A stretch of DNA of 64,000 bases from Chryseobacterium sp. JAH (GTDB taxonomy: Bacteria; Bacteroidota; Bacteroidia; Flavobacteriales; Weeksellaceae). Location: contig NZ_LMAH01000010.1 of assembly GCF_001507335.1 (NCBI RefSeq), positions 36,896-100,895 of the forward strand, given 5' to 3'. The notes below the pieces were generated by a model that was given only the letters and a program-made list of their open reading frames with translations, searched no databases and was not told where the DNA came from. Positions 45,991-55,122 of this stretch are shown one piece after another. Each line of letters begins with the position of its first letter. Positions within the stretch are counted from its first letter, which is position 1. Both the position numbers and the translations under genes were made by a program.

Positions 45991-47030
45991 ATGGAGAATG
46001 AATTATCCTGGTTCGACAGAGTGATTACTCCAAAAACCAAAGCTTACAAAGATTTTGCAAAAGAAGTAGAGAATACTTCTCCTGAAATATTTTACAGAGA
46101 TGGAGAAAGGAAGTTTTCTGAGCAGGAGAAAAAGTTTATGCAGATTCATAAATCCACAGCAAATAAAATAATTCAAGGCTCTGCATACACTGTAAATACA
46201 ATCTTTAATGTTGATACTGATACTTCCGACAAAACTAATTATAAAAGTTCAGCTGAAGTAGTACGCTTTATCAACAAGCAGAAAACCGACGGTAAAATTT
46301 TAATAATACAAGACAACACGGCATTTAGGGAATTAACTATCAATAATGAAGTTGCAAAACAAAAATATCTTTCTGATTCCTGGGCAAAAGAATTAGAGGT
46401 AAGAACAGATTTGAGTTTCGGAATGAATGCTTCTGAAATTGATGAACGGCAAGCCGATCACTATCGCAGATATGAGATTGAAGTTAAAAAGTTAGACATC
46501 GAAATAAATCCTGCCATTGATGAAGGGAATGGGGTATTTGAAAGTATGATGCCGTTTGACGGAGATGAAAACGTTCCGGAGTTTGATGACTTTTATATAG
46601 AAGAAAACATTGAAGGGAATCTGACTCCTGCAACCAATCTGTCGGAAGGATGGATTTGGCGAGATTATGATGATGGGAGTGTTCACTAATAGGTCCTAGT
46701 GGTTACAGTTACTATAGCTATGATTTGCAAACTCAGGAGTATAAATTGCCAACATTCAATAACCGTTGGACAGATATGAAAGACTTTTATGACCGACCTA
46801 AAAGTTTAAACGAGTTTAAAATCTATGCGGAAAAAAGCTTGAAAGATGGAGCAGCACAAAATATTTTTTCACCGAAACTTTCTGAAGAGGAAAAAAATGG
46901 TCTACTCAATTACATCCACCTTAACAAGGAGGATAAATTCATCCTTGAAAACCTTAACATAACTGAGAAACAAAAAAGAGTTATTCAAAAAAAGAGGATT
47001 TTTTATCAGTTGATGGAGATTATACATTGA
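45991..47030 (+). pseudogene. Frameshifted conjugative element gene of unknown function
   Basis: A 232-codon ORF ends at 46689 with GWIWRDYDDGSVH, and another frame resumes at once with LIGPSGYSYYSYDLQTQEYK. Insertion of one G near 46682 restores DDGSGSLIGPSGYSYYSYD, which reads as one protein, so a single-base deletion is likely. A second change of frame is suggested in the A run near 46986: the alternative frame reads EDFLSVDGDYTLMSK before a TAA at 47038. Neither piece has a recognised domain. The indels could be real decay or sequencing errors, since both lie in short repeats of one base. Confidence 0.65.
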
Positions 47031-47260
47031 TGAGTAAATAACTGGAAAAAATTCCTGATACACTTGACGGGCATACTCTATCAAAAAATGATAAATACGA
47101 ATTAGCTTTTGGTTTCTTGGAAAAACAACAGTATGGTGAATCCTACGAATTATTGCAAAATGGTGAAATTTTAAAAACTTATTTGGACGAGGATAGTTTA
47201 CAATCATACAGAACACTAACAGTCAATGATATAAAGTTTAACAATCAAAATACAGAAATT

Positions 47261-48013
47261 ATGGAAACACAAAAAGAATTTGACCAGGTAAAATACCTGA
47301 AAGATCAAATGAAATATCTTGGTTTTGGAGAAGGCGAAAAACTTCACAATGATTTAGAAAAAGGAATCAATTCCAAAAAGCAACAGTTTGAAATTAAAAC
47401 TTCTTCCGACAAAACTTTACCCGAAAATAAAGTTGCTTTTACATTGAAGTTCAATAAAACCGATAGTGGAGGCGTTTTCTTCAATTCTTACAATGCAAAA
47501 TTGACCAATGATAATAAAGAAGAAAAATCTCACAACTTTCCTGTAAGTCGGGAAAACTCCTTTACCGCAAAAGAAGCTGTCAACCTATTGGAAGGACGAA
47601 GTGTGAAAATTGAGTTTGTCAATCCTAAGAGTAATCAAAACGAACCAGCGTTTGTTCAATTTAATTTTAATGAACCGAAGTCCGATAAAGGCAATTATTA
47701 TTTCCAAAATTTCTACAAAAATTATGGGGTTGATACATCTAAGATTGTTGAAAAGTCTAATCTGTTATTTGATAATCCGGAATGGAAAGAAAACAGTATT
47801 AAGTCTTTGGAAAAAGGAAATGTTGTTAAGGTTAAGTTTAAAGAAAACGATCATGTCGTAGAAGCAAAAGCTGTTCTGGATCCACAAAATAGAAATTTTA
47901 AACTGTATGACAACGAGATGAACCGAATCAATACCAATAAACCTTTACAAGGATTGGAACAAGATAATAGTCACGATAAAGCCAATATTCGGGAGCAGAG
48001 CATTAAACGATAA
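47261..48013 (+). CDS. Conserved conjugative element protein of unknown function
   Basis: 250 residues from the ATG at 47261 (METQKEFDQVKYLKDQMKYLGFGEGEKL). I recognise the KYLKDQ-KYLGFGEG start and the FEIKTSSDKTLPENKV segment from proteins in Bacteroidota conjugative elements, without a known role. The same frame is open upstream to 47041 and reads protein-like sequence (IPDTLDGHTLSKNDKYELAFG), so the gene may have been continuous with the frameshifted gene before it or may start further upstream. It is the last gene before a terminator. Confidence 0.65.
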   Translation: METQKEFDQVKYLKDQMKYLGFGEGEKLHNDLEKGINSKKQQFEIKTSSDKTLPENKVAFTLKFNKTDSGGVFFNSYNAKLTNDNKEEKSHNFPVSRENSFTAKEAVNLLEGRSVKIEFVNPKSNQNEPAFVQFNFNEPKSDKGNYYFQNFYKNYGVDTSKIVEKSNLLFDNPEWKENSIKSLEKGNVVKVKFKENDHVVEAKAVLDPQNRNFKLYDNEMNRINTNKPLQGLEQDNSHDKANIREQSIKR

Positions 48014-48040
48014 ACATCTTTCTTACCTATAATACTCAGG

Positions 48041-48075
48041 AAGCGGTAAGTCATCAATAGATTTGCCGCTTTTTT
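48041..48075 (+). terminator. Rho-independent terminator closing the transfer operon
   Basis: A 9-bp stem (AAGCGGTAA at 48041-48049 with TTGCCGCTT at 48063-48071, one T-G pair) with a 13-base loop is followed by a T run to 48075. It lies 27 bases after the last conjugation gene. Confidence 0.85.
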
Positions 48076-48088
48076 AAATCCAATTCTT

Positions 48089-48766
48089 ATGAAAATTCAA
48101 CTATTACTTCCATTGTTTATACTTCTTTTCGTATTAAATTCTTGCCAGAAGGAAATCAAATCAGAGAAAGGAGGCATTGATCTAATCTCAAATGTCTATT
48201 TCGATGCTTCAAAGGGTTTGGATCAGATGCAGAACTTTCATTTATCAAAGATGAACTATTTGCAAAATCAGTTCATCGAATTAGTACCCGATCATACCTA
48301 TTCAGAGGTCAACAAGCACATATATTTCATCGAGGATTCAATATGTTATCCTATCGGGTCATTGGGAAGTAATGTCATTTTAAAAGATATTTCCAAAAGA
48401 CAAATTTCTCAATCGGTTTGGGAAAAGAAAGAGGGGGCAGTCTTTTCAAAAGATTGGATCCCCAATTACAGAAACCGTCGAAATCTTTCCGATACAGTAT
48501 TATTTAAAAAGAAATACAAACGCTTTGAGATTAATTCTCCGTGGAATTATACCAGATTCTATATTTATCCAACAGATACCATTTTGCCATATTCATTTTA
48601 CAGGCATGCTGAAAAGGACTATCATGGAAGACTTGAGCGAATTGATTCTTATAATAAAAAGACAGACATTTTCGTCACACTTCAGTTATTACCAAGAAAA
48701 AGTTGGGATGATGAAGCTAAAGAACTTTTTGAGTTTAATCACTTCGTAAACAACAGAAAAAATTGA
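48089..48766 (+). CDS. Lipoprotein of unknown function
   Basis: A 225-residue lipoprotein with lipobox VLNSCQKE (modified Cys near 19). The rest is Tyr/Trp-rich with no recognised domain. Its stop overlaps the start of the giant methylase-helicase gene (ATGATGATGG at 48763), so the two are translationally coupled even though one product is envelope-bound and the other acts on DNA. Lipoproteins in conjugative elements may act in entry exclusion or channel assembly; I have no direct evidence for either. Confidence 0.6.
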   Translation: MKIQLLLPLFILLFVLNSCQKEIKSEKGGIDLISNVYFDASKGLDQMQNFHLSKMNYLQNQFIELVPDHTYSEVNKHIYFIEDSICYPIGSLGSNVILKDISKRQISQSVWEKKEGAVFSKDWIPNYRNRRNLSDTVLFKKKYKRFEINSPWNYTRFYIYPTDTILPYSFYRHAEKDYHGRLERIDSYNKKTDIFVTLQLLPRKSWDDEAKELFEFNHFVNNRKN

Positions 48767-51700
48767 TGATGGACGGAATAAATTCTTCAATGATTACAGA
48801 TGGAATTTCTATTGTCTATGAGACTAGAAATGAGTTAGTTGTTTTTGGAAAACAAACCGATATGCTTTCATTTCTGGAACTTTTAAAATTAAATAGTCAA
48901 GTCAACAACAGAAGTCTTGTTACGCTTAATTCTGCGAATAATACAAAAGAATTTCTGAATCAATTTAAGGATTTTAACGGTAAAATATTTCTGTGTCTAG
49001 AAGGAGACAGGATAGGAGATGCAGCAACACTTAAAATTCAGATGGAATTTAAAGAAAAGAATATTAAGGATATCCGAGAGATGTATGAGATTTCAAATGA
49101 AGGCAACAAAGATCTGAATGAATATCTCCAAAACAAATTGAATCATCAGAATAAAAATATTAATTTAGTTGAATCCAAAAATTCAGAAAATGCAAACCTT
49201 ACTGTTAGATCAGAAAGAATATCCAACACTCAGCACTTGGGATCCAAAGTTTCTGGACGAGATTCTGGTAGAACTTTGCAAAACAGCCAATCCGAGCAAA
49301 ACGGAGATCACTCAGGAAGACAAACTGTCGGCCGCGCAAATGTTGGAAATGGATCTTCAGTTACAAAGTGGAGCGATTCAGGAAACGGAACAGGAAGATA
49401 TGTTGACGGAACACAACCGCAGAATGCTAAACAAAATGAAGACAAACAAAAACATTTGGGCGGAATCATATCCGGGAGAACTGTATCCTACGGAACCGGA
49501 AGAGAATTAGACAATACTAAAAATATTGAGGAATTAGAATTTCTCATTTCAAAATACAAAGGTCAAAAACTGACCAATGACCAAGTTGCAGAAGTGGTTT
49601 CTGCAGCTTGTTTTGTTTCTAAAGATAATAAAGTCGTTATTTATCCGAATGTTGATGTGTCAGATGAATTAAAAAACATCTGTAATCAATATAAAAGTGG
49701 GGGTACTGCAAAAGAAGGTCGAGGAATTTTAGATGAGTATTATACGGATTCTAAAATTGTAGATGTCATCAGGAATCTAATTAAAGACCATTTCAAAAAT
49801 CAAAAAGAAATTTCAGTTTTGGAACCCAGTGTTGGAACTGGAAATTTTCTGTATGCTGTAAAAGACCTTGGCTTAAAAATCAATATTTCTGCTTTTGAGA
49901 TTAATGAAGCAACAGCCAAAATTTCTAAAATTCTTCATCCGGATGCTAATGTAAATCTCCGTCCCTTTGAAACTGAATTTATTGACGAAAAAGGTTTTAA
50001 GCGAGAATCAAAAGAATTCGCTGAAAAGTATGATTTGGTAATTGGGAATCCTCCCTACGGAGAACACCGAGGTCTATATAAAGGGCTGGGAGAAGAACCC
50101 AAAATAAGCAAATACGAAGATTATTTTGTAAAGCGCTCTTTAGACTCGTTAAAACCGAATGGAGTTTTGGCAATGATGCTTCCTTCAGGTTGGCTTAATC
50201 GACAAAAGAAATTAGAAAATGCAGAAATTTCCAGTGCTTATCGTTTACCAACCGGTTCTTTTGCAGGAACGCAAATCGGAACAGATATCATCATTCTGAA
50301 AAAAGCTTCACAAAAAATCACACTGGATATTTCTAATTATTTCGAAAATAATCCTGAAAATATTCTGGGGGAAATTCGAGAGAAAAGCAATCGTTTTGGA
50401 AGAATGGCAAGTTATGTCCACGGTACTTTGGATGAAGCACTAGCCAGAATAGAACATCTCAGAACTAAAAAGGAAACGGAGCGAATTGGTAATTTGTTTG
50501 AAGATTTATTCTTTGAGAATCCGCAAGCGGAAGTAAAAGAGGACATTTCTGCAAAAAAAAACATTTCAGTTCAAACTCCAGCTGAAAAGTACCTTTCCGA
50601 AGCTAAGGAAAAAATAGATGAAGTTCTTTCAACGTTTCTGGAGATCAAATTTAAGTCTCCTGCTGTTGTAAAAGAAATTGAGAAATATAACGAGCTAAAA
50701 GAGCAGATCGATACAGATGTAAAATCCTTTTCTGCAGAAATGCTAAAGGAGATTTGTGATAAATCTGAAAAGCTCATTCAATCGCAGAAGAAACTTGATT
50801 CTGAGTACAGAGTTCAGACAAAACCTGAAATAAAAAAAGGAGTTCTAAAATATCTTTTTTCTAAGTCAGACGAAGTTGTAAATACTTCATTGCAAAACAG
50901 CTCTGATATTTCAGCAGAGCAAATCGCTGCTTTTCGTGATACAGATTACGATGGGACTTTGAATAATAGAGGAGAGCACTACACGTTTGCCAATTTTATT
51001 GATGGGAAATGGGTGCACGATTTTTATTATGCTGAAGGAAATATCTATTCCAAGCTTGAACAGTTGGAAAAAGACTTTGCAGATAAATATGCCATCATTG
51101 GAACTGAAAACCAATATGAGAAGCAAAAGGAAATACTCTTAAGTGTTCTACCAATTCCCAAGTCTTTGGATGAAATTTCTATCAGCCCTAATCACGAATT
51201 TGTCCACCAATTTGCATTGGGACAAGTAGAGAAAGAAAAATACAATCAATCTACAAGACAGGTTGAAACAGTAATTGTTGATTATAATTTAGCGGAAAAA
51301 TTCAAAGACTTTGTTGGCAATTTATCCAGCGAAGCTTTCGCCGGTTCTTCAGCCTGGGAAGTTCGAAGTTATGTAGATAACGAAACGGTTACAGGTAGTG
51401 ATAAAGAAAGAAATGCATTGGTACGTGAAAGAAGAAAGGCTGCTGCCAATGATCTTTTTGAAAAGTTCATTCGAGAAGAATTATCAGATGAATTAAGAGA
51501 GCGTTTTATAAAAGAATTCAATAGGAATTATAATAATATCCACGTTCCTAAATATTCTAAATTTCCTCTGTTTTCTAAAATTCATCTCAATTTCAAAGGG
51601 AAAGAACTTAGATTGACCGAAGTACAGAAAGCAGGCATCGGAAGACTTACGACAAAAGGAGTTGGCTTATTGGCACACGAAGTGGGTTTCGGAAAAACAC

Positions 51701-53928
51701 TTTCCGGAATATTTTCTATGCACGAAGCGATGGAGCGTGGAAATTCTAAAAGACCATTGATCGTAGTACCAAACGACAGTATTTTAAAACAGTGGGTTGA
51801 AACAATATTTGAAACAATTTCCAATGCGAAAGTAAATGTCTTGGGAAATCTTGGAAAGGATTATGATCTTTCTCGATTTGATAACAGAGATGGAGAAATC
51901 ATAATTGTTACTTATGAAGGTTTTAATAATATCGGTTTCTCCGAAAATATTACTCAAGATTTGGCTTCCAAGTTTTCTTATATTTCAGAGAGTGAGTTGC
52001 GTAGTGCTAATATTATCAGCGAAAGAGATTTTCAGAAAGAATTAGAAAAAGAAAAAGAGCTGCAGGGAAAAATGAAACGTGGCAAAATCTATGACTGGGA
52101 GGATTTTGGTTTTGATCATTTTACTTTTGATGAAGTTCATAATGCCAATCACATTGTTGGAAAGGTAAGAATCGAGGATCGAAGATTTGCTTCCGATTTT
52201 AGAAGTCAAAATCAACAGACTTCCAGATTAGGAATTAATACCTGGATGGCATCTCAATATATTCAGGATAAATATAATGGTAGAAATGTTACGCTTCTTT
52301 CCGCCACCCCTTTTACCAACAAACCTCTGGAGTATTATTCTATATTGTCATTGATTGCGAATAAGCGTCTTGAAGAATCAGGATACTTCAATGTCAATAC
52401 ATTCTTTGAAACGTTTATGGAGGCTGATAATGATATGGAAATTGATGCGAAAGGAGATGTAAAGTTCAAGGCTAATGTTCGGAGGTTTAAAAATAATTCT
52501 TTGTTCCAACAGCTCCTATCTGAATTTATTGATATTAAAGGAGAAGAAGATAATCCTGAATTAATCCGTCCAACCAAGATTAATAAAGAATATAAAATTG
52601 AGCAGAATGACTTAACTCAGGAACAATATGATTTACTCACAGAGAATTTCGACGATTCCCAAAAAGGAGCAATTCTTACTCATATTCTCAATGCTCGGCT
52701 TATCGCCATTTCTCCTTATCTGTCTCCATACTATGACGCAGAATTTCCTTCAGTAAAAGAATTTATTGAGAATTCTCCAAAACTGATTGAGACGATGAAA
52801 CTGATACAGCAGAATAAAAGAGATATGCCTGATTCTAGTCAAATAATCTATTCGGAATTGGCAGTCTCAGAATTTCCTAAAATAAAAGATTATCTCATCA
52901 CGGAAGTTGGTTATAAATCGGAAGAAATTGGTGTCATTACTGGAGCAACAAGTAAACCCAACAGACTGAAAATTCAGGATTATTTTAATTCCGGAAAAGT
53001 CAAAATTATTCTTGGAAGTGAAGCTATTCATGAGGGGATGAATCTTCAGCAAAATACCACGGATTTATATATGCTTTCTCTTCCTTATAATTTTACCACT
53101 CTACGACAGGTCGAAGGTCGTGCCTGGAGACAAGGAAACAGGCACGAAAATGTAAGGGTCAATTTTATGCTTACTAATGACAGCATCGATGTGTTTATGC
53201 TTCAAAAGCTTCAATCAAAACAAGCAAGATATTTGGAAGCAATGAAAAAAGGAGCGAATGTTTTGGATATTTCTGATATCAGTACGCAGGAACTCAAAAC
53301 ATCCATTATAACAAATTCGGAAACAAGAGCAAATATTGAACTTGAGCTGCTGAAAAAAAAGATTGAAAGTGAGAAAAATAAGCATCTAGCAGATACTGCT
53401 TTTGTTTTGCGGAAATATGAGAATTTTTTGAAGGTACAGGAAACGGTTACTAAAGCGCAACATTCCTACAACAGAATTTTAGGTTATTCTAAAGATGAAA
53501 CTGAAAATAGGGGATATTGGAAAAGTCAACTTCCTTCTTATCAGAAAGCAATTGATTTGGCTAAAGTTGAAGTTCAGAAAACTATCGAATACTTAGCTGA
53601 GAGAGGCGTAAATGTGAGAGAAATAGAATTTCAGACCAAAACTACAGATGAGAAAATTAGTGAATTAGACAAAAAATTAGAAGAGCTTCCAGAGATTAAA
53701 CAGGATTTGATTGTTCAATATAAAAAGGAAAAGGATGAACAGCTAAGGCTTAATCAAAATATTGATGTGGTTAAAGAGAGGTTGGATGAAAATTTAAGAT
53801 TATTTTTAAGGAATAATACAATTTTCACCAATGAAAAATCTAAAAATGATAATGAGTTAAGTAATGAAAGTAAATCGAAATTGTACAATGAAGATGGTGA
53901 AAATTATTCTATGCCTCGGAAGAGATAG
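48763..53928 (+). CDS. DarB-like antirestriction protein: Toprim-like/N6-methylase/SNF2 helicase
   Basis: A 1721-residue cytoplasmic DNA protein. Residues about 70-130 look like a Toprim remnant (IFLCLEGDRIGDAATLKI). Residues about 345-520 are an N6-adenine methylase with the SAM motif LEPSVGTGNF near 350 and NPPYGEH at 429-435. Residues about 955-1480 are a superfamily 2 SNF2-like helicase with Walker A EVGFGKT near 973, DEVH at 1123-1126, and VEGRAWRQGNR near 1450. A coiled-coil C-terminus follows. The same layout occurs in phage P1 DarB and in many Bacteroidota mobile elements, where it is thought to protect incoming DNA from restriction. No separate endonuclease domain is visible. Confidence 0.82.
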   Translation: MMMDGINSSMITDGISIVYETRNELVVFGKQTDMLSFLELLKLNSQVNNRSLVTLNSANNTKEFLNQFKDFNGKIFLCLEGDRIGDAATLKIQMEFKEKNIKDIREMYEISNEGNKDLNEYLQNKLNHQNKNINLVESKNSENANLTVRSERISNTQHLGSKVSGRDSGRTLQNSQSEQNGDHSGRQTVGRANVGNGSSVTKWSDSGNGTGRYVDGTQPQNAKQNEDKQKHLGGIISGRTVSYGTGRELDNTKNIEELEFLISKYKGQKLTNDQVAEVVSAACFVSKDNKVVIYPNVDVSDELKNICNQYKSGGTAKEGRGILDEYYTDSKIVDVIRNLIKDHFKNQKEISVLEPSVGTGNFLYAVKDLGLKINISAFEINEATAKISKILHPDANVNLRPFETEFIDEKGFKRESKEFAEKYDLVIGNPPYGEHRGLYKGLGEEPKISKYEDYFVKRSLDSLKPNGVLAMMLPSGWLNRQKKLENAEISSAYRLPTGSFAGTQIGTDIIILKKASQKITLDISNYFENNPENILGEIREKSNRFGRMASYVHGTLDEALARIEHLRTKKETERIGNLFEDLFFENPQAEVKEDISAKKNISVQTPAEKYLSEAKEKIDEVLSTFLEIKFKSPAVVKEIEKYNELKEQIDTDVKSFSAEMLKEICDKSEKLIQSQKKLDSEYRVQTKPEIKKGVLKYLFSKSDEVVNTSLQNSSDISAEQIAAFRDTDYDGTLNNRGEHYTFANFIDGKWVHDFYYAEGNIYSKLEQLEKDFADKYAIIGTENQYEKQKEILLSVLPIPKSLDEISISPNHEFVHQFALGQVEKEKYNQSTRQVETVIVDYNLAEKFKDFVGNLSSEAFAGSSAWEVRSYVDNETVTGSDKERNALVRERRKAAANDLFEKFIREELSDELRERFIKEFNRNYNNIHVPKYSKFPLFSKIHLNFKGKELRLTEVQKAGIGRLTTKGVGLLAHEVGFGKTLSGIFSMHEAMERGNSKRPLIVVPNDSILKQWVETIFETISNAKVNVLGNLGKDYDLSRFDNRDGEIIIVTYEGFNNIGFSENITQDLASKFSYISESELRSANIISERDFQKELEKEKELQGKMKRGKIYDWEDFGFDHFTFDEVHNANHIVGKVRIEDRRFASDFRSQNQQTSRLGINTWMASQYIQDKYNGRNVTLLSATPFTNKPLEYYSILSLIANKRLEESGYFNVNTFFETFMEADNDMEIDAKGDVKFKANVRRFKNNSLFQQLLSEFIDIKGEEDNPELIRPTKINKEYKIEQNDLTQEQYDLLTENFDDSQKGAILTHILNARLIAISPYLSPYYDAEFPSVKEFIENSPKLIETMKLIQQNKRDMPDSSQIIYSELAVSEFPKIKDYLITEVGYKSEEIGVITGATSKPNRLKIQDYFNSGKVKIILGSEAIHEGMNLQQNTTDLYMLSLPYNFTTLRQVEGRAWRQGNRHENVRVNFMLTNDSIDVFMLQKLQSKQARYLEAMKKGANVLDISDISTQELKTSIITNSETRANIELELLKKKIESEKNKHLADTAFVLRKYENFLKVQETVTKAQHSYNRILGYSKDETENRGYWKSQLPSYQKAIDLAKVEVQKTIEYLAERGVNVREIEFQTKTTDEKISELDKKLEELPEIKQDLIVQYKKEKDEQLRLNQNIDVVKERLDENLRLFLRNNTIFTNEKSKNDNELSNESKSKLYNEDGENYSMPRKR

Positions 53929-53989
53929 TTGGAATTTTTAGCAATATTTCACATCTATTAATGTCAATGTTTTTTAATACTCCATTTTG

Positions 53990-53997
53990 TATCTTTG
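53990..53997 (+). promoter_or_regulatory. Predicted -7 promoter box of the RES-domain gene
   Basis: TATCTTTG matches TAnnTTTG and ends 13 bases before the ATG at 54011, giving a very short leader. It shows that the RES gene is transcribed separately from the methylase-helicase gene. Confidence 0.55.
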
Positions 53998-54010
53998 AGA
54001 ATGACAAACT

Positions 54011-55063
54011 ATGAAACCAATGATTAAACCAAATTGGCAATTAACATTTAGAGATTTACCTGAAATTCCTCCTTTGAAAAGGTGGGTAGAGGGAGCCCAT
54101 TTTACGCAAGAACAAAATATATCACTTAGATTATTACAGCATCAGGAGATATCAAGCGACGAACAAAATGATTTTATAAGTCTTTTTAAATTCTACGAAG
54201 ATCTTGACATTTCCCTTCAACAATTGGACTATTCATCATTTGATGCCTCCGAATTCAACAACTTTAAAAGTTATATAGATTATGCATTTAATTATATCCC
54301 TTTAATATCTAATAAGTTATCAGTAATTCACACATATAGACTGGTGGTTAATGAATGGGTTTCTGGAAAAAATGAAAGACTAAATAATATAAGTTTTTTA
54401 AAATATCCACCATTAGACATTGTAAAAAGAATAAATAAATATAATAGAGCAAATACTTCTAATACAAGTGTATTATATACAGCCGAGAATATTGATTCAG
54501 CTCTAAAAGAAATAAAGCCTCCAACCAATAAATTAATCACTGTTGGACTGTGGAAGCCTAAAGAACAAAAAGAACTTATTTCATATCCAATTTCTCATAG
54601 TGACAAAGCAATGTCTGTCAATCTAGGAGTGCAGAAAGCAACCGCAGCATTTGAAAAGTATGGAGATAGTCATTCCAAAATCTTGGTCGAGTGGTCTAGA
54701 CATTATTTTAAATTATTGGGAAGAGAATTTGCAAAGCCTGTTTCTCATCATTACGAGTATTTAATTAGCGCTATGTTTTCTGAAAGGATTCTTAAAACAA
54801 GGAAGGACCAAAATCCTTCTTTTAATTTTGATTGTATTATTTATCCGAGTGTTGGAAATGATTTTGGAACTGATAATTTGGCTGTACATCCTGATTCTGT
54901 TGAAAATGAATTTAAATTATTTCAAATTACTGAGTTTGAAATTGAGGAGTCTTATTACGAAAAAGAATACGTCAGGGATCATCCTGAAATTATAAGTCTT
55001 GCAAAAGTTAAAAATAGAGTAAAGGCAAAAAATATCCTTGAGAACGGAGAGATTGTATGGTAG
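54011..55063 (+). CDS. Stand-alone RES-domain protein (predicted NAD+-consuming toxin or defence effector)
   Basis: A 350-residue protein whose C-terminal two thirds match the RES domain, named for conserved Arg, Glu and Ser: R110 in TYRLVV, then SVLYTAENIDSALKEI with E167, and IIYPSVGNDFGTDNLA with S280. RES toxins degrade NAD+, usually alongside an Xre/ParS-type antitoxin. Here an N-terminal domain of about 100 helical residues precedes it, and no antitoxin gene is adjacent. That makes it closer to the longer RES proteins found in defence islands than to classical RES-Xre pairs. It has its own promoter. The function is inferred. Confidence 0.72.
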   Translation: MKPMIKPNWQLTFRDLPEIPPLKRWVEGAHFTQEQNISLRLLQHQEISSDEQNDFISLFKFYEDLDISLQQLDYSSFDASEFNNFKSYIDYAFNYIPLISNKLSVIHTYRLVVNEWVSGKNERLNNISFLKYPPLDIVKRINKYNRANTSNTSVLYTAENIDSALKEIKPPTNKLITVGLWKPKEQKELISYPISHSDKAMSVNLGVQKATAAFEKYGDSHSKILVEWSRHYFKLLGREFAKPVSHHYEYLISAMFSERILKTRKDQNPSFNFDCIIYPSVGNDFGTDNLAVHPDSVENEFKLFQITEFEIEESYYEKEYVRDHPEIISLAKVKNRVKAKNILENGEIVW

Positions 55064-55110
55064 ATTTATCATGTGATTTATAATATTATTTTAAATTATC
55101 GGAAACTAAT

Positions 55111-55118
55111 TACATTTG
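55111..55118 (+). promoter_or_regulatory. Predicted -7 promoter box four bases before a TTG start
   Basis: TACATTTG matches TAnnTTTG exactly. Transcription would start about where the next gene's TTG codon lies (55123), so the mRNA would be nearly leaderless. Confidence 0.55.
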
Positions 55119-55122
55119 AATT

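Noticed and set aside
49169..49510. 113-codon plus-strand ORF inside the methylase-helicase gene
   Set aside because: It overlaps the low-complexity linker of a clearly coding frame and has no ribosome site or recognisable domain.
48763..53928. Complete type I/IIG restriction-modification or BREX/DISARM-type system
   Set aside because: Only methylase and helicase parts are visible, with no endonuclease, specificity subunit or other system genes next to it; a DarB-like antirestriction role fits better.
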